A DNA stretch of 64,000 bases from Asanoa ishikariensis (GTDB lineage: Bacteria > Actinomycetota > Actinomycetes > Mycobacteriales > Micromonosporaceae): contig NZ_FNQB01000003.1 in assembly GCF_900107455.1 (NCBI RefSeq), positions 62,001 through 126,000 on the forward strand, given 5' to 3'. The position numbers were made by a program, and so were the translations under genes. A model generated the notes under the pieces. The model was not told where the DNA came from and made no database searches. It worked only from the letters and a program-made list of their open reading frames with translations. Below are positions 34,412 through 42,775 of this stretch, piece by piece. Every line of letters starts with the position of its first letter. The first letter of the stretch is position 1.

Positions 34412-35163
34412 GCCAGTGGTCCCTCCTCGATGCGGGCGGCCGAGTCGTCGCGCCACCAGCCGAGCGCCTCCACCCACCAGGTCAGACCGGCGTCCGCGTA
34501 CGGCGTGATGTGCTCGCGCGCCGACGCCGCCTCGGTCGCGCCCTCTGCGGCGACCTCGAACCGTTGGCCGGCGAGGCCGCGCACGAACGACGTGGCCGCG
34601 GCGACCTCTTCGACGGGCGAGTTGCGCGTGTGGTGGCCCTCGAACGTCGCCAGCACACCGTCGAAACGTGCGGCCCGCCGCAGCCCGACCCGCCGCGGCC
34701 AGCGGCCACCGCACCAGATCGGGATGTCGTCGACGCCCCACTCCGCCCAGAGCCGTTTCAGCGTGTCGAGGCGGTCGTCCAGCGCCTTTCCCCGCGTACG
34801 CAGGTCAGGGTCGAGCCCGAAGTCGGTGTATTCCTTGTCGAACGCTCCGATCGTGGCGAGCACGGTCAGCCGACCGCCGGAGAGCGCGTGGATGGCCGCG
34901 GTGTCCTGGGCGACCTCCTGGACCTGCCGGCGGGGGAGCACCACGGTGAGAATGATCCGGATGCGCGAGGTGCGCGCCGCGATGGCCGCCGCCGCGACGG
35001 TCGGGCTCGCGACCGGCCAGCCGGGCTCGTCGGACAGCAGATGGTCCCAGAGTTGCACGCCGTCCCAGCCGTGGCGTTCGGCGCTGACCGCCAGGTCGGT
35101 CAGTGTCCGCACGTCGCCGAACTCGCCGACCGTCGGCAGCCCGACGGCGAACTTCAGGTCCAT
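34408..35163 (-). CDS. LLM-class flavin-dependent oxidoreductase
   Basis: A 251-residue luciferase-like monooxygenase (F420- or FMN-dependent). It begins DLKFAVGLPTVGEFGD and has AERHGWDGVQLWDHLL, RTSRIRIILTVVLPRRQVQ and LSGGRLTVLATIGAFDKEY, the typical barrel motifs, though it is shorter than the common 280-340 residues. Substrate unknown. It is the first gene of a two-gene unit with a DNA/RNA endonuclease and is divergent from the MalT-like regulator. Confidence 0.87.
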   Translation of the reverse strand: MDLKFAVGLPTVGEFGDVRTLTDLAVSAERHGWDGVQLWDHLLSDEPGWPVASPTVAAAAIAARTSRIRIILTVVLPRRQVQEVAQDTAAIHALSGGRLTVLATIGAFDKEYTDFGLDPDLRTRGKALDDRLDTLKRLWAEWGVDDIPIWCGGRWPRRVGLRRAARFDGVLATFEGHHTRNSPVEEVAAATSFVRGLAGQRFEVAAEGATEAASAREHITPYADAGLTWWVEALGWWRDDSAARIEEGPLA

Positions 35164-35228
35164 GGACGAACGCTGTCACGCCCGGGCGACGATGCCAAGT
35201 CGCATCTTCGGGCTTCTATCATCCCGAC

Positions 35229-37838
35229 ATGGTGGTTCTCGCGACCAAGCTGTTCGCGCCGGCCCGGCGCGCGCGGTTGGTCGCCCGGCCCCGGGTCACG
35301 CAGCGGCTCGACGCCACGCTCGACGCGGGCAACCGGTTGACCCTCGTGTCGGCGCCGGCCGGCTTCGGCAAGACCACCGTGCTCGGCGACTGGCTCGCCG
35401 GCCTCGAACAGCAGGTGGGTTGGCTCTCGCTGGACGACGGCGACAACGACCCGGCCCGGTTCCTGGCGCACCTGCTGGCCGCGCTCGCGCGAGCCGGCCT
35501 CGACGTCGACGCGGCGATCACCGACCTGACGTCGCTCGTCAACGACATCGTTCGGGCCGGTGCGGAACAGGGTGCGCGGTGGATCGTGGTCCTCGACGAC
35601 TACCACTGCATCGTGGCGGCCGAGGTCCACGAGTCGGTGACCTTCCTGCTCGACCACCTCCCGCACCAGGTCCGGCTGGTCATCGCGACCCGCGCCGACC
35701 CGCCGCTGCCGCTGGCCCGGTTGCGCAGCCGTGGGCAGCTCACCGAGGTGCGCGCCGCCGACCTGAGGTTCACCCCGGCGGAGGCGGGGGAGTTCCTCAA
35801 CCGGGTCATGGCGCTGGACCTCACCGCCGGAGACGTCGCGGCGCTGGAGGACCGCACCGAGGGTTGGGCCGCCGGTCTGCAGCTCGCCGCACTGTCCCTG
35901 CGCGGTGTCGCGGACCGGGCCGAGGTCGCCGGTTTCATCGCGGCGTTCACCGGTAGCAACCGGTTCGTCATCGACTACCTGGCCGACGAGGTGTTGGCCC
36001 GCCAACCTCCGGAGGTACGCGACTTCCTGCTCCGCACCGCCGTCCTCGACCGGCTCACCGGCCCGTTGTGCGACGCCGTCACGGGCGGCACCGACGGCAC
36101 GCGGACCTTGGCGGACCTCGAACGCGACAACCTCTTCGTCGTGCCGCTCGACAACGACCGCTCCTGGTACCGGTACCACCACCTGTTCGCCGACGTGCTC
36201 CGCGCCCGCCTGCTCGCCGAGAGCCCCGAACCGCCGGCGCGCCTGCACGAGCGGGCCAGCGCCTGGTTCGCCGCACACGGGCTGGTCGCGGACGCGGTCC
36301 GGCACGCACTCGCCGCGGCGGACTTCGCCCGGGCCGCCGTCCTGATCGAACAGGCGCTGCCCGAGCTGCGCCGGGCCCGGCAGGACACCCTGCTGATGAC
36401 CTGGATCCGATCCCTGCCCGAGCCGATGATCCGCCGCAGCCCGGTCCTGAGCATCGTCTCCGGCTGGTCGCGCTTGATGGCACGTGATCTCGACGGGCTC
36501 ACGTCGCGGCTCGACGACGCCGAGTCGGCGCTGGCGGCCGGCGCGCGTGACCCTGACCTCGCGACCACCTGGGCCGACACCGAGGACCTGCGGACGGCGC
36601 CGGCGACCATCGCGGTCTACCGTGCGGCGCTGGCGCAGGCCCACGGCGATGTCGACGGCACGGTGCGCGAGGCCCGGCATGCCCTGAGCCTGGCCGGCCC
36701 GGACGACCATTTCGTACGCGGCGCCGGCGGCGGCTTCCTCGGCCTGGCCGCCTGGGCGGCGGGGAACGTGCAGGAGGCACTGTCCACCTTCGCCGCCGCC
36801 GTCCGCAGCCTGCACGCGGCGGGCAACGTCGTCGACGAGTTGGACAGCACGGTGGTGCTCGCCGACATGTGGATCGCCGCCGGCCGGCCGGGTCAGGCCC
36901 GCCGGCTGCTCGAGGAGGCGCTGCGGACCGCTGTCGCGGGCGGACCGCCGTACCCCCGGGCGACCGCCGATCTCCATGTCGGTCTGGCCGATCTCGACCG
37001 GGAGTTGGACGACCTGGCGAGCGCCGAGGCGCACCTCGAGTCGGCCCGCGCGCTCGCCGAGAAGGCGTCCATCACGGAGAACCAGCACCGTTGGTACGTC
37101 GTCATGGCCCAGGTCCGCGCCGCGGCCGGCGACTACGACGAGGCGGCGCTCCTGCTCGACCAGGCGGCGGCGCTCTATCGGCGCGGGTTCTATCCCGACC
37201 TGCGCCCGATCGCCGCGCTGAAGGCGCGAATCCAGATCGCCGGCGGTTCCCTGGGGGCCGAGGGGTGGGCCGCGCAGGTCACCCTGGACGACGAGCCCGA
37301 CTACGCGCGTGAGTACGAGCACCTGACGCTGGCCCGGCTGCTGCTCTTCCGCCGCTCGTCGATCCCCGCGGTGCTGGCTCTGCTCGACCGCTTGCACGCC
37401 GCGGCGGTGGCGGCGCGGCGGGACGGCAGCGTGCGGGAGATCCGGGTACTGCAGGCGTTGGCGCACCAGGCGGGTGGCGACCTGCCCGAGGCGCTCGCCG
37501 CGCTCGAACGAAGCTTCGACACGCCGGAGCCGGCCGGCCAGGTCCGCCTGTATCTGGACGAGGGCGCACCGATGGCGGCTCTGCTGGGGCGCGGCGGCGA
37601 GCTCGCCCGGGCCTTGCTCTCACGCCGGACCACCGTCGTCGAGCCGGGCCTGTTGAGCCACCGGGAACTGCAGGTCCTGCGGCTCCTCGACAGCGGACTG
37701 ACCGGGCCGCAGATCGCCCGCGAGCTGTTCGTCACGGTCAACACCCTGCGTACCCACACCAAGCGCATCTTCACCAAGCTCGACGTGACCACCCGGGCGG
37801 CGGCGGTGCGGCGCGCCCGGGACCGCGGGCTTCTGTAG
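35229..37838 (+). CDS. MalT-like LuxR-family regulator (LAL type)
   Basis: An 869-residue regulator from ATG 35229 (MVVLATKLFAPARRARLV). The STAND ATPase has Walker A SAPAGFGKTT (41-50) and Walker B WIVVLDDYHCI, then a winged-helix and a MalT-type TPR domain, ending in a LuxR HTH with LLSHRELQVLRLLDSGLTGP and TLRTHTKRIFTKLDV. The N-terminal pattern is the MalT-like group common in actinobacteria. It is followed by a membrane gene and a 71-residue gene; a cluster of GTCAC repeats lies between it and them, so it probably activates that pair. Confidence 0.92.
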   Translation: MVVLATKLFAPARRARLVARPRVTQRLDATLDAGNRLTLVSAPAGFGKTTVLGDWLAGLEQQVGWLSLDDGDNDPARFLAHLLAALARAGLDVDAAITDLTSLVNDIVRAGAEQGARWIVVLDDYHCIVAAEVHESVTFLLDHLPHQVRLVIATRADPPLPLARLRSRGQLTEVRAADLRFTPAEAGEFLNRVMALDLTAGDVAALEDRTEGWAAGLQLAALSLRGVADRAEVAGFIAAFTGSNRFVIDYLADEVLARQPPEVRDFLLRTAVLDRLTGPLCDAVTGGTDGTRTLADLERDNLFVVPLDNDRSWYRYHHLFADVLRARLLAESPEPPARLHERASAWFAAHGLVADAVRHALAAADFARAAVLIEQALPELRRARQDTLLMTWIRSLPEPMIRRSPVLSIVSGWSRLMARDLDGLTSRLDDAESALAAGARDPDLATTWADTEDLRTAPATIAVYRAALAQAHGDVDGTVREARHALSLAGPDDHFVRGAGGGFLGLAAWAAGNVQEALSTFAAAVRSLHAAGNVVDELDSTVVLADMWIAAGRPGQARRLLEEALRTAVAGGPPYPRATADLHVGLADLDRELDDLASAEAHLESARALAEKASITENQHRWYVVMAQVRAAAGDYDEAALLLDQAAALYRRGFYPDLRPIAALKARIQIAGGSLGAEGWAAQVTLDDEPDYAREYEHLTLARLLLFRRSSIPAVLALLDRLHAAAVAARRDGSVREIRVLQALAHQAGGDLPEALAALERSFDTPEPAGQVRLYLDEGAPMAALLGRGGELARALLSRRTTVVEPGLLSHRELQVLRLLDSGLTGPQIARELFVTVNTLRTHTKRIFTKLDVTTRAAAVRRARDRGLL

Positions 37839-37878
37839 GTCACATCGTCGGTCACATCATGTGGTGACGCGCGGTCAC
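37839..37878. promoter_or_regulatory. Cluster of GTCAC repeats, probable activator sites
   Basis: Four GTCAC half-sites occur in 40 bases: GTCACATC at 37839 and 37851 (direct repeat, 12 bases apart), GTGAC at 37864 and GTCAC at 37874. They precede TAGGTT (37891-37896), a possible -10, and the gene at 37936. The arrangement suits a multimeric LuxR/MalT-type activator, most likely the one encoded just upstream. Confidence 0.55.
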
Positions 37879-37935
37879 CCGGTCCGCTCCTAGGTTTCGG
37901 GACATGCAATGGGCAGACCTGAAAGAGGAGCGGAC

Positions 37936-38619
37936 ATGACCATCACACCCACCACCCTGAGCCGGGCGGCCGGCGTAGCAGCCGTCCTGGCCGGACTGAT
38001 CTTCGTCGGTGTCCAGATCGGGCACCCTCACTCCGACGTCACCTCCGTCGGGACGACCGAGTGGGCCGTGCGCAACTCGCTCAAGGTGCTCATGGCCGCC
38101 CTGGCCCTGGCCGGCATCACCGGCATGTACCTGCGCGGGGTGACCCGGATCGGTGTGCTCGGCCTGGTCGGTTACCTCGTGCTCGCCGTCGGCTACCTCT
38201 CCATCGTGAGCACCGCCTTCATCTCCGCGTACGTGCTGCCGGCGCTCGCGGACACCAACCCCGGCTATGTCAACGACGTGCTCGCGGTGGGGACGAACGG
38301 CACCGCCGAGGGCGACATCGGCCTCCTAGGCGGCATCATCCGGGTGCAGGGCTTCGCCTACCTGGCCGGCGGCCTGATCTTCGGCATCGCGCTGTACCGG
38401 TCGCGGGTCCTCGCCCGCTGGGCCGCCGCGCTGCTGGCCGTCGGGGGCGTGGTCACCGTCGTGCTCGCGATCCTGCCGGACGCGTTCTACCGGCTCCTGG
38501 CCTTCCCGAACGGCATCGCGATGATCGGCCTGGGCTGCGCGCTGTGGCGTGCCGGCACCACGACCGCATCCGCACCGGCCGGCGGTCACCGCGCGGTCGT
38601 GACGGCCGATGCCGAATGA
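37936..38619 (+). CDS. Four- to six-helix membrane protein linked to a MalT-like regulator
   Basis: A 227-residue membrane protein with probable helices at about 14-28, 50-63, 74-96, 140-160 and 168-200. It contains GVQIGHPHSDVTSVGTTEWAV, a loop I associate with uncharacterised actinobacterial proteins found after MalT-like regulators. The ATG at 37936 follows an AGAGGAG ribosome site. The next gene overlaps by four bases. Function unknown; the recurrent trio of LuxR, membrane protein and small protein is the only clue. Confidence 0.75.
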   Translation: MTITPTTLSRAAGVAAVLAGLIFVGVQIGHPHSDVTSVGTTEWAVRNSLKVLMAALALAGITGMYLRGVTRIGVLGLVGYLVLAVGYLSIVSTAFISAYVLPALADTNPGYVNDVLAVGTNGTAEGDIGLLGGIIRVQGFAYLAGGLIFGIALYRSRVLARWAAALLAVGGVVTVVLAILPDAFYRLLAFPNGIAMIGLGCALWRAGTTTASAPAGGHRAVVTADAE

Positions 38620-38831
38620 ACCCGCGCCACTACGAGCTCCGGGTCGAGGGGCACCTCGACGAGCGCTGGTCGGCCTGGTTCGCCGGGCTGACCGTCGTCC
38701 ACGAAACCGACGGCACCACCATCCTGCGCGGCGCCCTGACCGATCAGGCGGAACTGCACGGAGTGCTCGCCAAGGTCCGCGACCTCGGCACCCCGTTGAT
38801 CTCGCTCACGACGATCGAGGCTACCGATTGA
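38616..38831 (+). CDS. Small conserved protein of the MalT-like cassette
   Basis: A 71-residue protein that starts at ATG 38616 inside the stop of the membrane gene. It has MNPRHYELRVEGHLDERW and TILRGALTDQAELHGVLAK, ending SLTTIEA. The small alpha/beta pattern recalls ACT-like folds, but I cannot assign a function. Proteins of this exact type recur beside LuxR regulators in actinobacteria. Confidence 0.75.
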   Translation: MNPRHYELRVEGHLDERWSAWFAGLTVVHETDGTTILRGALTDQAELHGVLAKVRDLGTPLISLTTIEATD

Positions 38832-38876
38832 TCGGAACGGGCCAGGTTGTCGCTTCAAGGTTTTTACGATGACCCG

Positions 38877-39644
38877 ATGGACGACTTTCCGCGGATGGCA
38901 GCCGAGACCGACCGGATCGAGCCGGCGCCGCGACGGCTGCGGGCCGTCCTCGGCGGCGAGCAGATCTTCGACACGACGGCGGCCTTGTACGTGTGGGAGG
39001 CGCCGTACTACCCGCAGTACTACGTCCCGCTGGGCGACGTCGTGTCCCGGTTCCTCGTCGACGAACAGCACGAGCAGCACCTGAAGCGCGGCACCGCGCG
39101 GCGCTTCGGGCTGACGGCCGGCGGCCAGGAACGACCGGGAACGGTGTGGGTCTTCGGCGCGGACGCGCTGACGGGCCTGTCCGGGTACGTGCGCTTCGAC
39201 TGGGCCGCGTTGGACGCCTGGTACGAGGAGGACGAGCGGATCTTCGTCCACGCGCGCAACCCGTACGTCCGGGTCGACGCGCTGCGCTCACACCGGCACG
39301 TGCGCGTCTCGCTGAACGGCGTCGTGCTCGCCGAGACCACGACGCCGGTGCTGGTGTTCGAGACGGGCCTGCCGACGCGCTACTACATCGACCGCGCCTC
39401 GGTCCGATTCGCCAACCTGGTCCGCACGGAGACGGAGACGGCCTGCGCCTACAAGGGCACGACGAGCGACTACTGGTCGCTGGCGGGCGGCGGCGACGCG
39501 GAGTCGGACATCGCCTGGTCCTACACCTTCCCGACCCGGGCGCTGTCGCCGATCGCGGACCTGGTCGCCTTCTACAACGAGAAGGTCGACATCCACCTGG
39601 ACGGCACGCTGCTGGAGCGCCCGCGGACCCATTTCGTCCGCTAG
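38877..39644 (+). CDS. DUF427-domain protein
   Basis: A 255-residue protein with two DUF427-like units. The first has RRLRAVLGGEQIFDT and YVWEAPYYPQYYVP, the second VSLNGVVLAETTTPVLVFE, RYYIDRASV and YKGTTSDYWSL. The pattern YxxxxDV and TxCxYKG is typical of the family; the function is unknown, with a proposed cyclic small beta-barrel fold. The ATG at 38877 is preceded by TACGAT (38865-38870), suggesting a leaderless transcript; an upstream start at 38847 is less likely. Its stop overlaps the convergent serine-hydrolase-like gene. Confidence 0.82.
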   Translation: MDDFPRMAAETDRIEPAPRRLRAVLGGEQIFDTTAALYVWEAPYYPQYYVPLGDVVSRFLVDEQHEQHLKRGTARRFGLTAGGQERPGTVWVFGADALTGLSGYVRFDWAALDAWYEEDERIFVHARNPYVRVDALRSHRHVRVSLNGVVLAETTTPVLVFETGLPTRYYIDRASVRFANLVRTETETACAYKGTTSDYWSLAGGGDAESDIAWSYTFPTRALSPIADLVAFYNEKVDIHLDGTLLERPRTHFVR

Positions 39645-40810
39645 CTCGTCAGCAGGGCGCCGATCCGGTTCGCGACCGTCTCGGCGGAGTTCACCTCCGT
39701 CGTCGTCCGGCCGCGGGTGGTGGCCACCGCTATGGCGATGTCCTTGCCCGGCAGGTAGGTCTGCACCGCCGAGTATCCGGCCAGCGACGGCTTCTGCAGG
39801 ATCCAACCGTTCTGGACGATGACGCCGAGCCCGAAGTGATGCTGCTGGGTCTGAGGCACGCACAGGGTCGCGGGGCAATCCTTCGTCGGCCCGCCCAGGC
39901 CGACCGTGCCCGGGTTGAGCAGTTCGCGGAACGACTTCGCCGAGATCAGCCGGCCGGTGCCCACGGCCCTCGCCGAGACCGCCAGATCACAGATGTTCGA
40001 GGTGAGGATCGCGCCGTCCGCCGTGCTCCAGGACGGGTTCCAGTAGGTCGCGTCCTCGAAGAACCCACGCTCGATGGTGTAGCTGTGCAGGACCGGCCCC
40101 GGGATGACCGCGCTGGTCTCGCTCACGGTCGCCGACAGGCGCAGCGGGTTCAGGACCTGCCGGCGCAACAGTTCCTTGAGCGGCGTACGCGTGACGCGCT
40201 CGAGGATCTGGCCCAGGATGATGAAGTTGGCGTGGGAGTAGCTCCAGTTCGTGCCGGGCTCGTACCACGACGGGCGATCCAGGGCGAGGTCGAGCAGCTC
40301 CTGCGCGGTCCAGTGCCGGAACGGGTCGGCGTAGAGGCGTTTGACGAACGGCGCGTAGCTCTCGAAGTCCGGGTAGCCGGACGTGGTGCTGCCCAACATG
40401 CGCAACGTGACCTTGTCGGCCTGGCGAAGTGCGGGGAACCAGCGCGCGATCGGGTCGTCGAGCGAGACGACGCCCTTGTCGACGAGCTGGAGCAACACCA
40501 GATTCATATACGCGATGCCGACAGATCCCGCGCGGAAGCGCATGTCCGTGGTCGCGGGCACGTCGGCCATCGACTCGCCCACCGCGGCCGTCACGACCTC
40601 CCGCCCGCGGACCGTCACGCGTACGACGGCCGCGCTGAGGTCGAGGTCCCGCCGCACCGACTCGGCGACGCCGACGATCCGCGCCGCCGTCCCGCGCGGC
40701 TTCGCGGTCGCGACACATCGTGCGCTCTCGACGGCCCCGGCCGGCCCGACCCAGCCGCCGGCGGCGACCAGGACGGCAATGATCACCATGGACAGCGCGA
40801 TGCGTCTCAT
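39641..40810 (-). CDS. Secreted beta-lactamase-fold protein with degenerate active site
   Basis: A 389-residue protein with a signal peptide (about 1-26) and the penicillin-binding/class C beta-lactamase fold. The expected SxxK motif reads SVGI (Ser96-Ile99), so the general-base Lys is lost, and the YxN motif is YSH in NWSYSHANF. The third motif region is also weak. It is probably catalytically dead or altered and could bind peptidoglycan or another ligand. An intact homologue lies at 9245. It is divergent from the methyltransferase at 40875. Confidence 0.8.
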   Translation of the reverse strand: MRRIALSMVIIAVLVAAGGWVGPAGAVESARCVATAKPRGTAARIVGVAESVRRDLDLSAAVVRVTVRGREVVTAAVGESMADVPATTDMRFRAGSVGIAYMNLVLLQLVDKGVVSLDDPIARWFPALRQADKVTLRMLGSTTSGYPDFESYAPFVKRLYADPFRHWTAQELLDLALDRPSWYEPGTNWSYSHANFIILGQILERVTRTPLKELLRRQVLNPLRLSATVSETSAVIPGPVLHSYTIERGFFEDATYWNPSWSTADGAILTSNICDLAVSARAVGTGRLISAKSFRELLNPGTVGLGGPTKDCPATLCVPQTQQHHFGLGVIVQNGWILQKPSLAGYSAVQTYLPGKDIAIAVATTRGRTTTEVNSAETVANRIGALLTS

Positions 40811-40874
40811 TTGGCCACTTTAAGCCGACTTGCGACGTTGACTCCGCGCCTCGCCGCGTAGTTGGCTTCCGGGC

Positions 40875-41606
40875 ATGGCGCGCATCGCATACGACGACGC
40901 GGACGCCGCGGCGTTCGAGGCGGCCCGGCACCTGACCGACGACGGGCTCGCCGCCTGGCGGACCGCCGTCGCCCGGCATCTCTCGCCACGGCCGGGCATG
41001 CGGGTGCTCGACCTGGGTGCCGGCACCGGACGTTGGGCACGGGCCTTCACCACGTGGTTCCCCGGCATCGAGGTCCTCGCGGTGGAGCCGTCCGAGGCGA
41101 TGCGCACCCGTTCCGTGTTCGCGCCTGTCGTCGCGGGCGACGCCGCGCACCTCCCGCTCGACGACGACAGCGTCGACGGCGCGTGGATGTCCACCGTCAT
41201 CCACCACGTCCCGGACCTGGCAGCCGCCGCACACGAGTTGCGCCGGGTCCTGCGCCCGGGCGCACCGCTGCTGATCCGCTCGGCGTTCGCCGGCCGGCAC
41301 GAGGGGATCACCCTGTTCCGCTGGTTCCCGGAAGCGATCCGCGTGCTCGACACCTACCCCAGCATCGCCGAGGTCGAAGACGCCTTCTCGCGTGCCGGAT
41401 TCGAGACGGCCGCCCTCGAACAGATACCGCAGACCACCGCCGCGTCGCTGCGGGAGGCAGCGACTGCCCTGCGGCGCGACGCACACACCCCGCTGAAGCT
41501 GATCACCGATGACGAGTACGCCGCCGGCCTGCGGCGGATGCATGAGGGGACCCGGGTCGAGAACAGACCTGTGGTCGACGTGCTGGACCTACTGGTGCTG
41601 CGCTAG
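40875..41606 (+). CDS. Class I SAM-dependent methyltransferase
   Basis: A 243-residue methyltransferase. Motif I is RVLDLGAGTGRWARAF (about 43-58), motif II VLAVEPSEAM and the motif IV region DDSVDGAWMSTVIHHVPD. It is of the UbiE/Methyltransf_11 type acting on a small molecule; the substrate is unknown. It is divergent from the degenerate beta-lactamase-fold gene, and its stop overlaps the convergent LacI gene by four bases. Confidence 0.87.
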   Translation: MARIAYDDADAAAFEAARHLTDDGLAAWRTAVARHLSPRPGMRVLDLGAGTGRWARAFTTWFPGIEVLAVEPSEAMRTRSVFAPVVAGDAAHLPLDDDSVDGAWMSTVIHHVPDLAAAAHELRRVLRPGAPLLIRSAFAGRHEGITLFRWFPEAIRVLDTYPSIAEVEDAFSRAGFETAALEQIPQTTAASLREAATALRRDAHTPLKLITDDEYAAGLRRMHEGTRVENRPVVDVLDLLVLR

Positions 41607-42631
41607 GTGCGGACCGGGCGCTGGCCGCCGAGGGTGCTTTCCCGCGTGACCAGTCGGAACGGGGGCTGGACGTCGTACGGTGGCTCGACCGGTTTGCCCT
41701 CGATGCGGGCTACCAGCGACTGCACCGCGAGCCGGCCGATGTGTTCCTTGTCCGGGGAGATCGTGGTCAGGGTCGGGTTGCTGAACCGCCCTTCCTCGAT
41801 GTCGTCGATGCCGATCACCGCGACGTCCTCCGGGATCCGCAGCCCCGCCTCGGCCACCGCGCGCATCGCGCCGATCGCGACCAGGTCGTTGTAGGCGAAG
41901 ACCGCGTCCGGTGGTTGGGTGCGTGCCAGCAGGTCGCGCATCGCCATCAGGCCGTCGGCCCGGCCGAACGCGGTCGTCGGCGCGGCCAGCGCCGGGTCCC
42001 AGGGCAGGCCGGCGCCGGCCAGCGCCTCCCGGTAGCCGCGTAGCCGCAGGTGCGCCGACTGGCGGTGGTCGCCGGCCTGCGCGCCGATGAAGGCGATCCG
42101 GTAGCGGTCCAGCGAGACCAGGTGCTGCACCGCGACGTGGCTCGCGGCGATGTTGTCGATGGCGATGTGGTCGTGCGGCACGTCGTAGACGCCCTCGCCG
42201 ATCAGCACCATCGGGGTCGCCGGTGGGCGGGCCAGCACGTCCTCGCGGGAGACCGCGACCGGGCTGAAGATCAGGCCGTCGACGATCTGCCGTCGGGAGT
42301 TGTCGATCATCGAGAGCTCGTGCTCGTACGAGCCGGCCGTGTCCTCCATGACCAGCGTGTAGCCCTGGCTCGTGGCCTCGCGGATCGCGGCGCCGGCGAG
42401 CTCGGCGAAGTACGGGTTGTCGAGCTCGGGAATGGCCAGCGCGATGATGCCCGTGCGGCCCAGCCGCAGGTGCCGTGCGCTGAGGTTGGGCGCGTAGCCC
42501 AGCTCGTCGATCGCCGACTGCACCCGCACCCGGGTCTCCTCACCGACCGGCCGGTAGCCGTTGACCACATTGGACACGGTGGACAACGAGACGCCGGCCC
42601 GCGCGGCGATGTCCTTCAGGCTGACGACCAC
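41603..42631 (-). CDS. LacI-family regulator divergent from the GH2 gene
   Basis: A 342-residue LacI/GalR repressor from GTG 42631 (MVVSLKDIAARAGVS), with a GGAG ribosome site seven bases upstream. The helix-turn-helix is KDIAARAGVSLSTVSNVVNG and the hinge NLSARHLRLG. The sensor domain ends in the usual DDIEEGRFSNPTLTTI. It faces a secreted GH2 enzyme gene; the TATAACGTTATA palindrome overlapping that gene's -10 is its probable operator. The inducer is likely a sugar from an arabinose- or galactose-containing glycan. Confidence 0.92.
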   Translation of the reverse strand: MVVSLKDIAARAGVSLSTVSNVVNGYRPVGEETRVRVQSAIDELGYAPNLSARHLRLGRTGIIALAIPELDNPYFAELAGAAIREATSQGYTLVMEDTAGSYEHELSMIDNSRRQIVDGLIFSPVAVSREDVLARPPATPMVLIGEGVYDVPHDHIAIDNIAASHVAVQHLVSLDRYRIAFIGAQAGDHRQSAHLRLRGYREALAGAGLPWDPALAAPTTAFGRADGLMAMRDLLARTQPPDAVFAYNDLVAIGAMRAVAEAGLRIPEDVAVIGIDDIEEGRFSNPTLTTISPDKEHIGRLAVQSLVARIEGKPVEPPYDVQPPFRLVTRESTLGGQRPVRT

Positions 42632-42689
42632 GTGTGCACTCCAAGGTTCAGCGCAGCCGTCGCGCCGCGCAGACATCGACTGTCGTCCA

Positions 42690-42725
42690 TTGACTGGCAG
42701 GTCAATCGGGCTCTATAACGTTATA
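42690..42725 (+). promoter_or_regulatory. Promoter of the GH2 gene with overlapping LacI operator
   Basis: TTGACT (42690-42695) and TATAAC (42714-42719) are a near-consensus -35/-10 pair separated by 18 bases. The perfect 12-bp palindrome TATAACGTTATA (42714-42725) covers the -10, and TTGAC/GTCAA (42690-42694 and 42701-42705) is a second inverted repeat over the -35. A LacI dimer at the palindrome would block transcription of the GH2 gene 50 bases downstream. Confidence 0.8.
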
Positions 42726-42775
42726 CAGGCGACTATCGATGCCCTCAAGGCTTGAGCAGAAGGAACGGAGCAGGT

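Noticed and set aside
35154-37466. 770-residue minus-strand frame opposite the MalT-like gene
   Set aside because: A shadow; the plus strand has Walker and HTH motifs.
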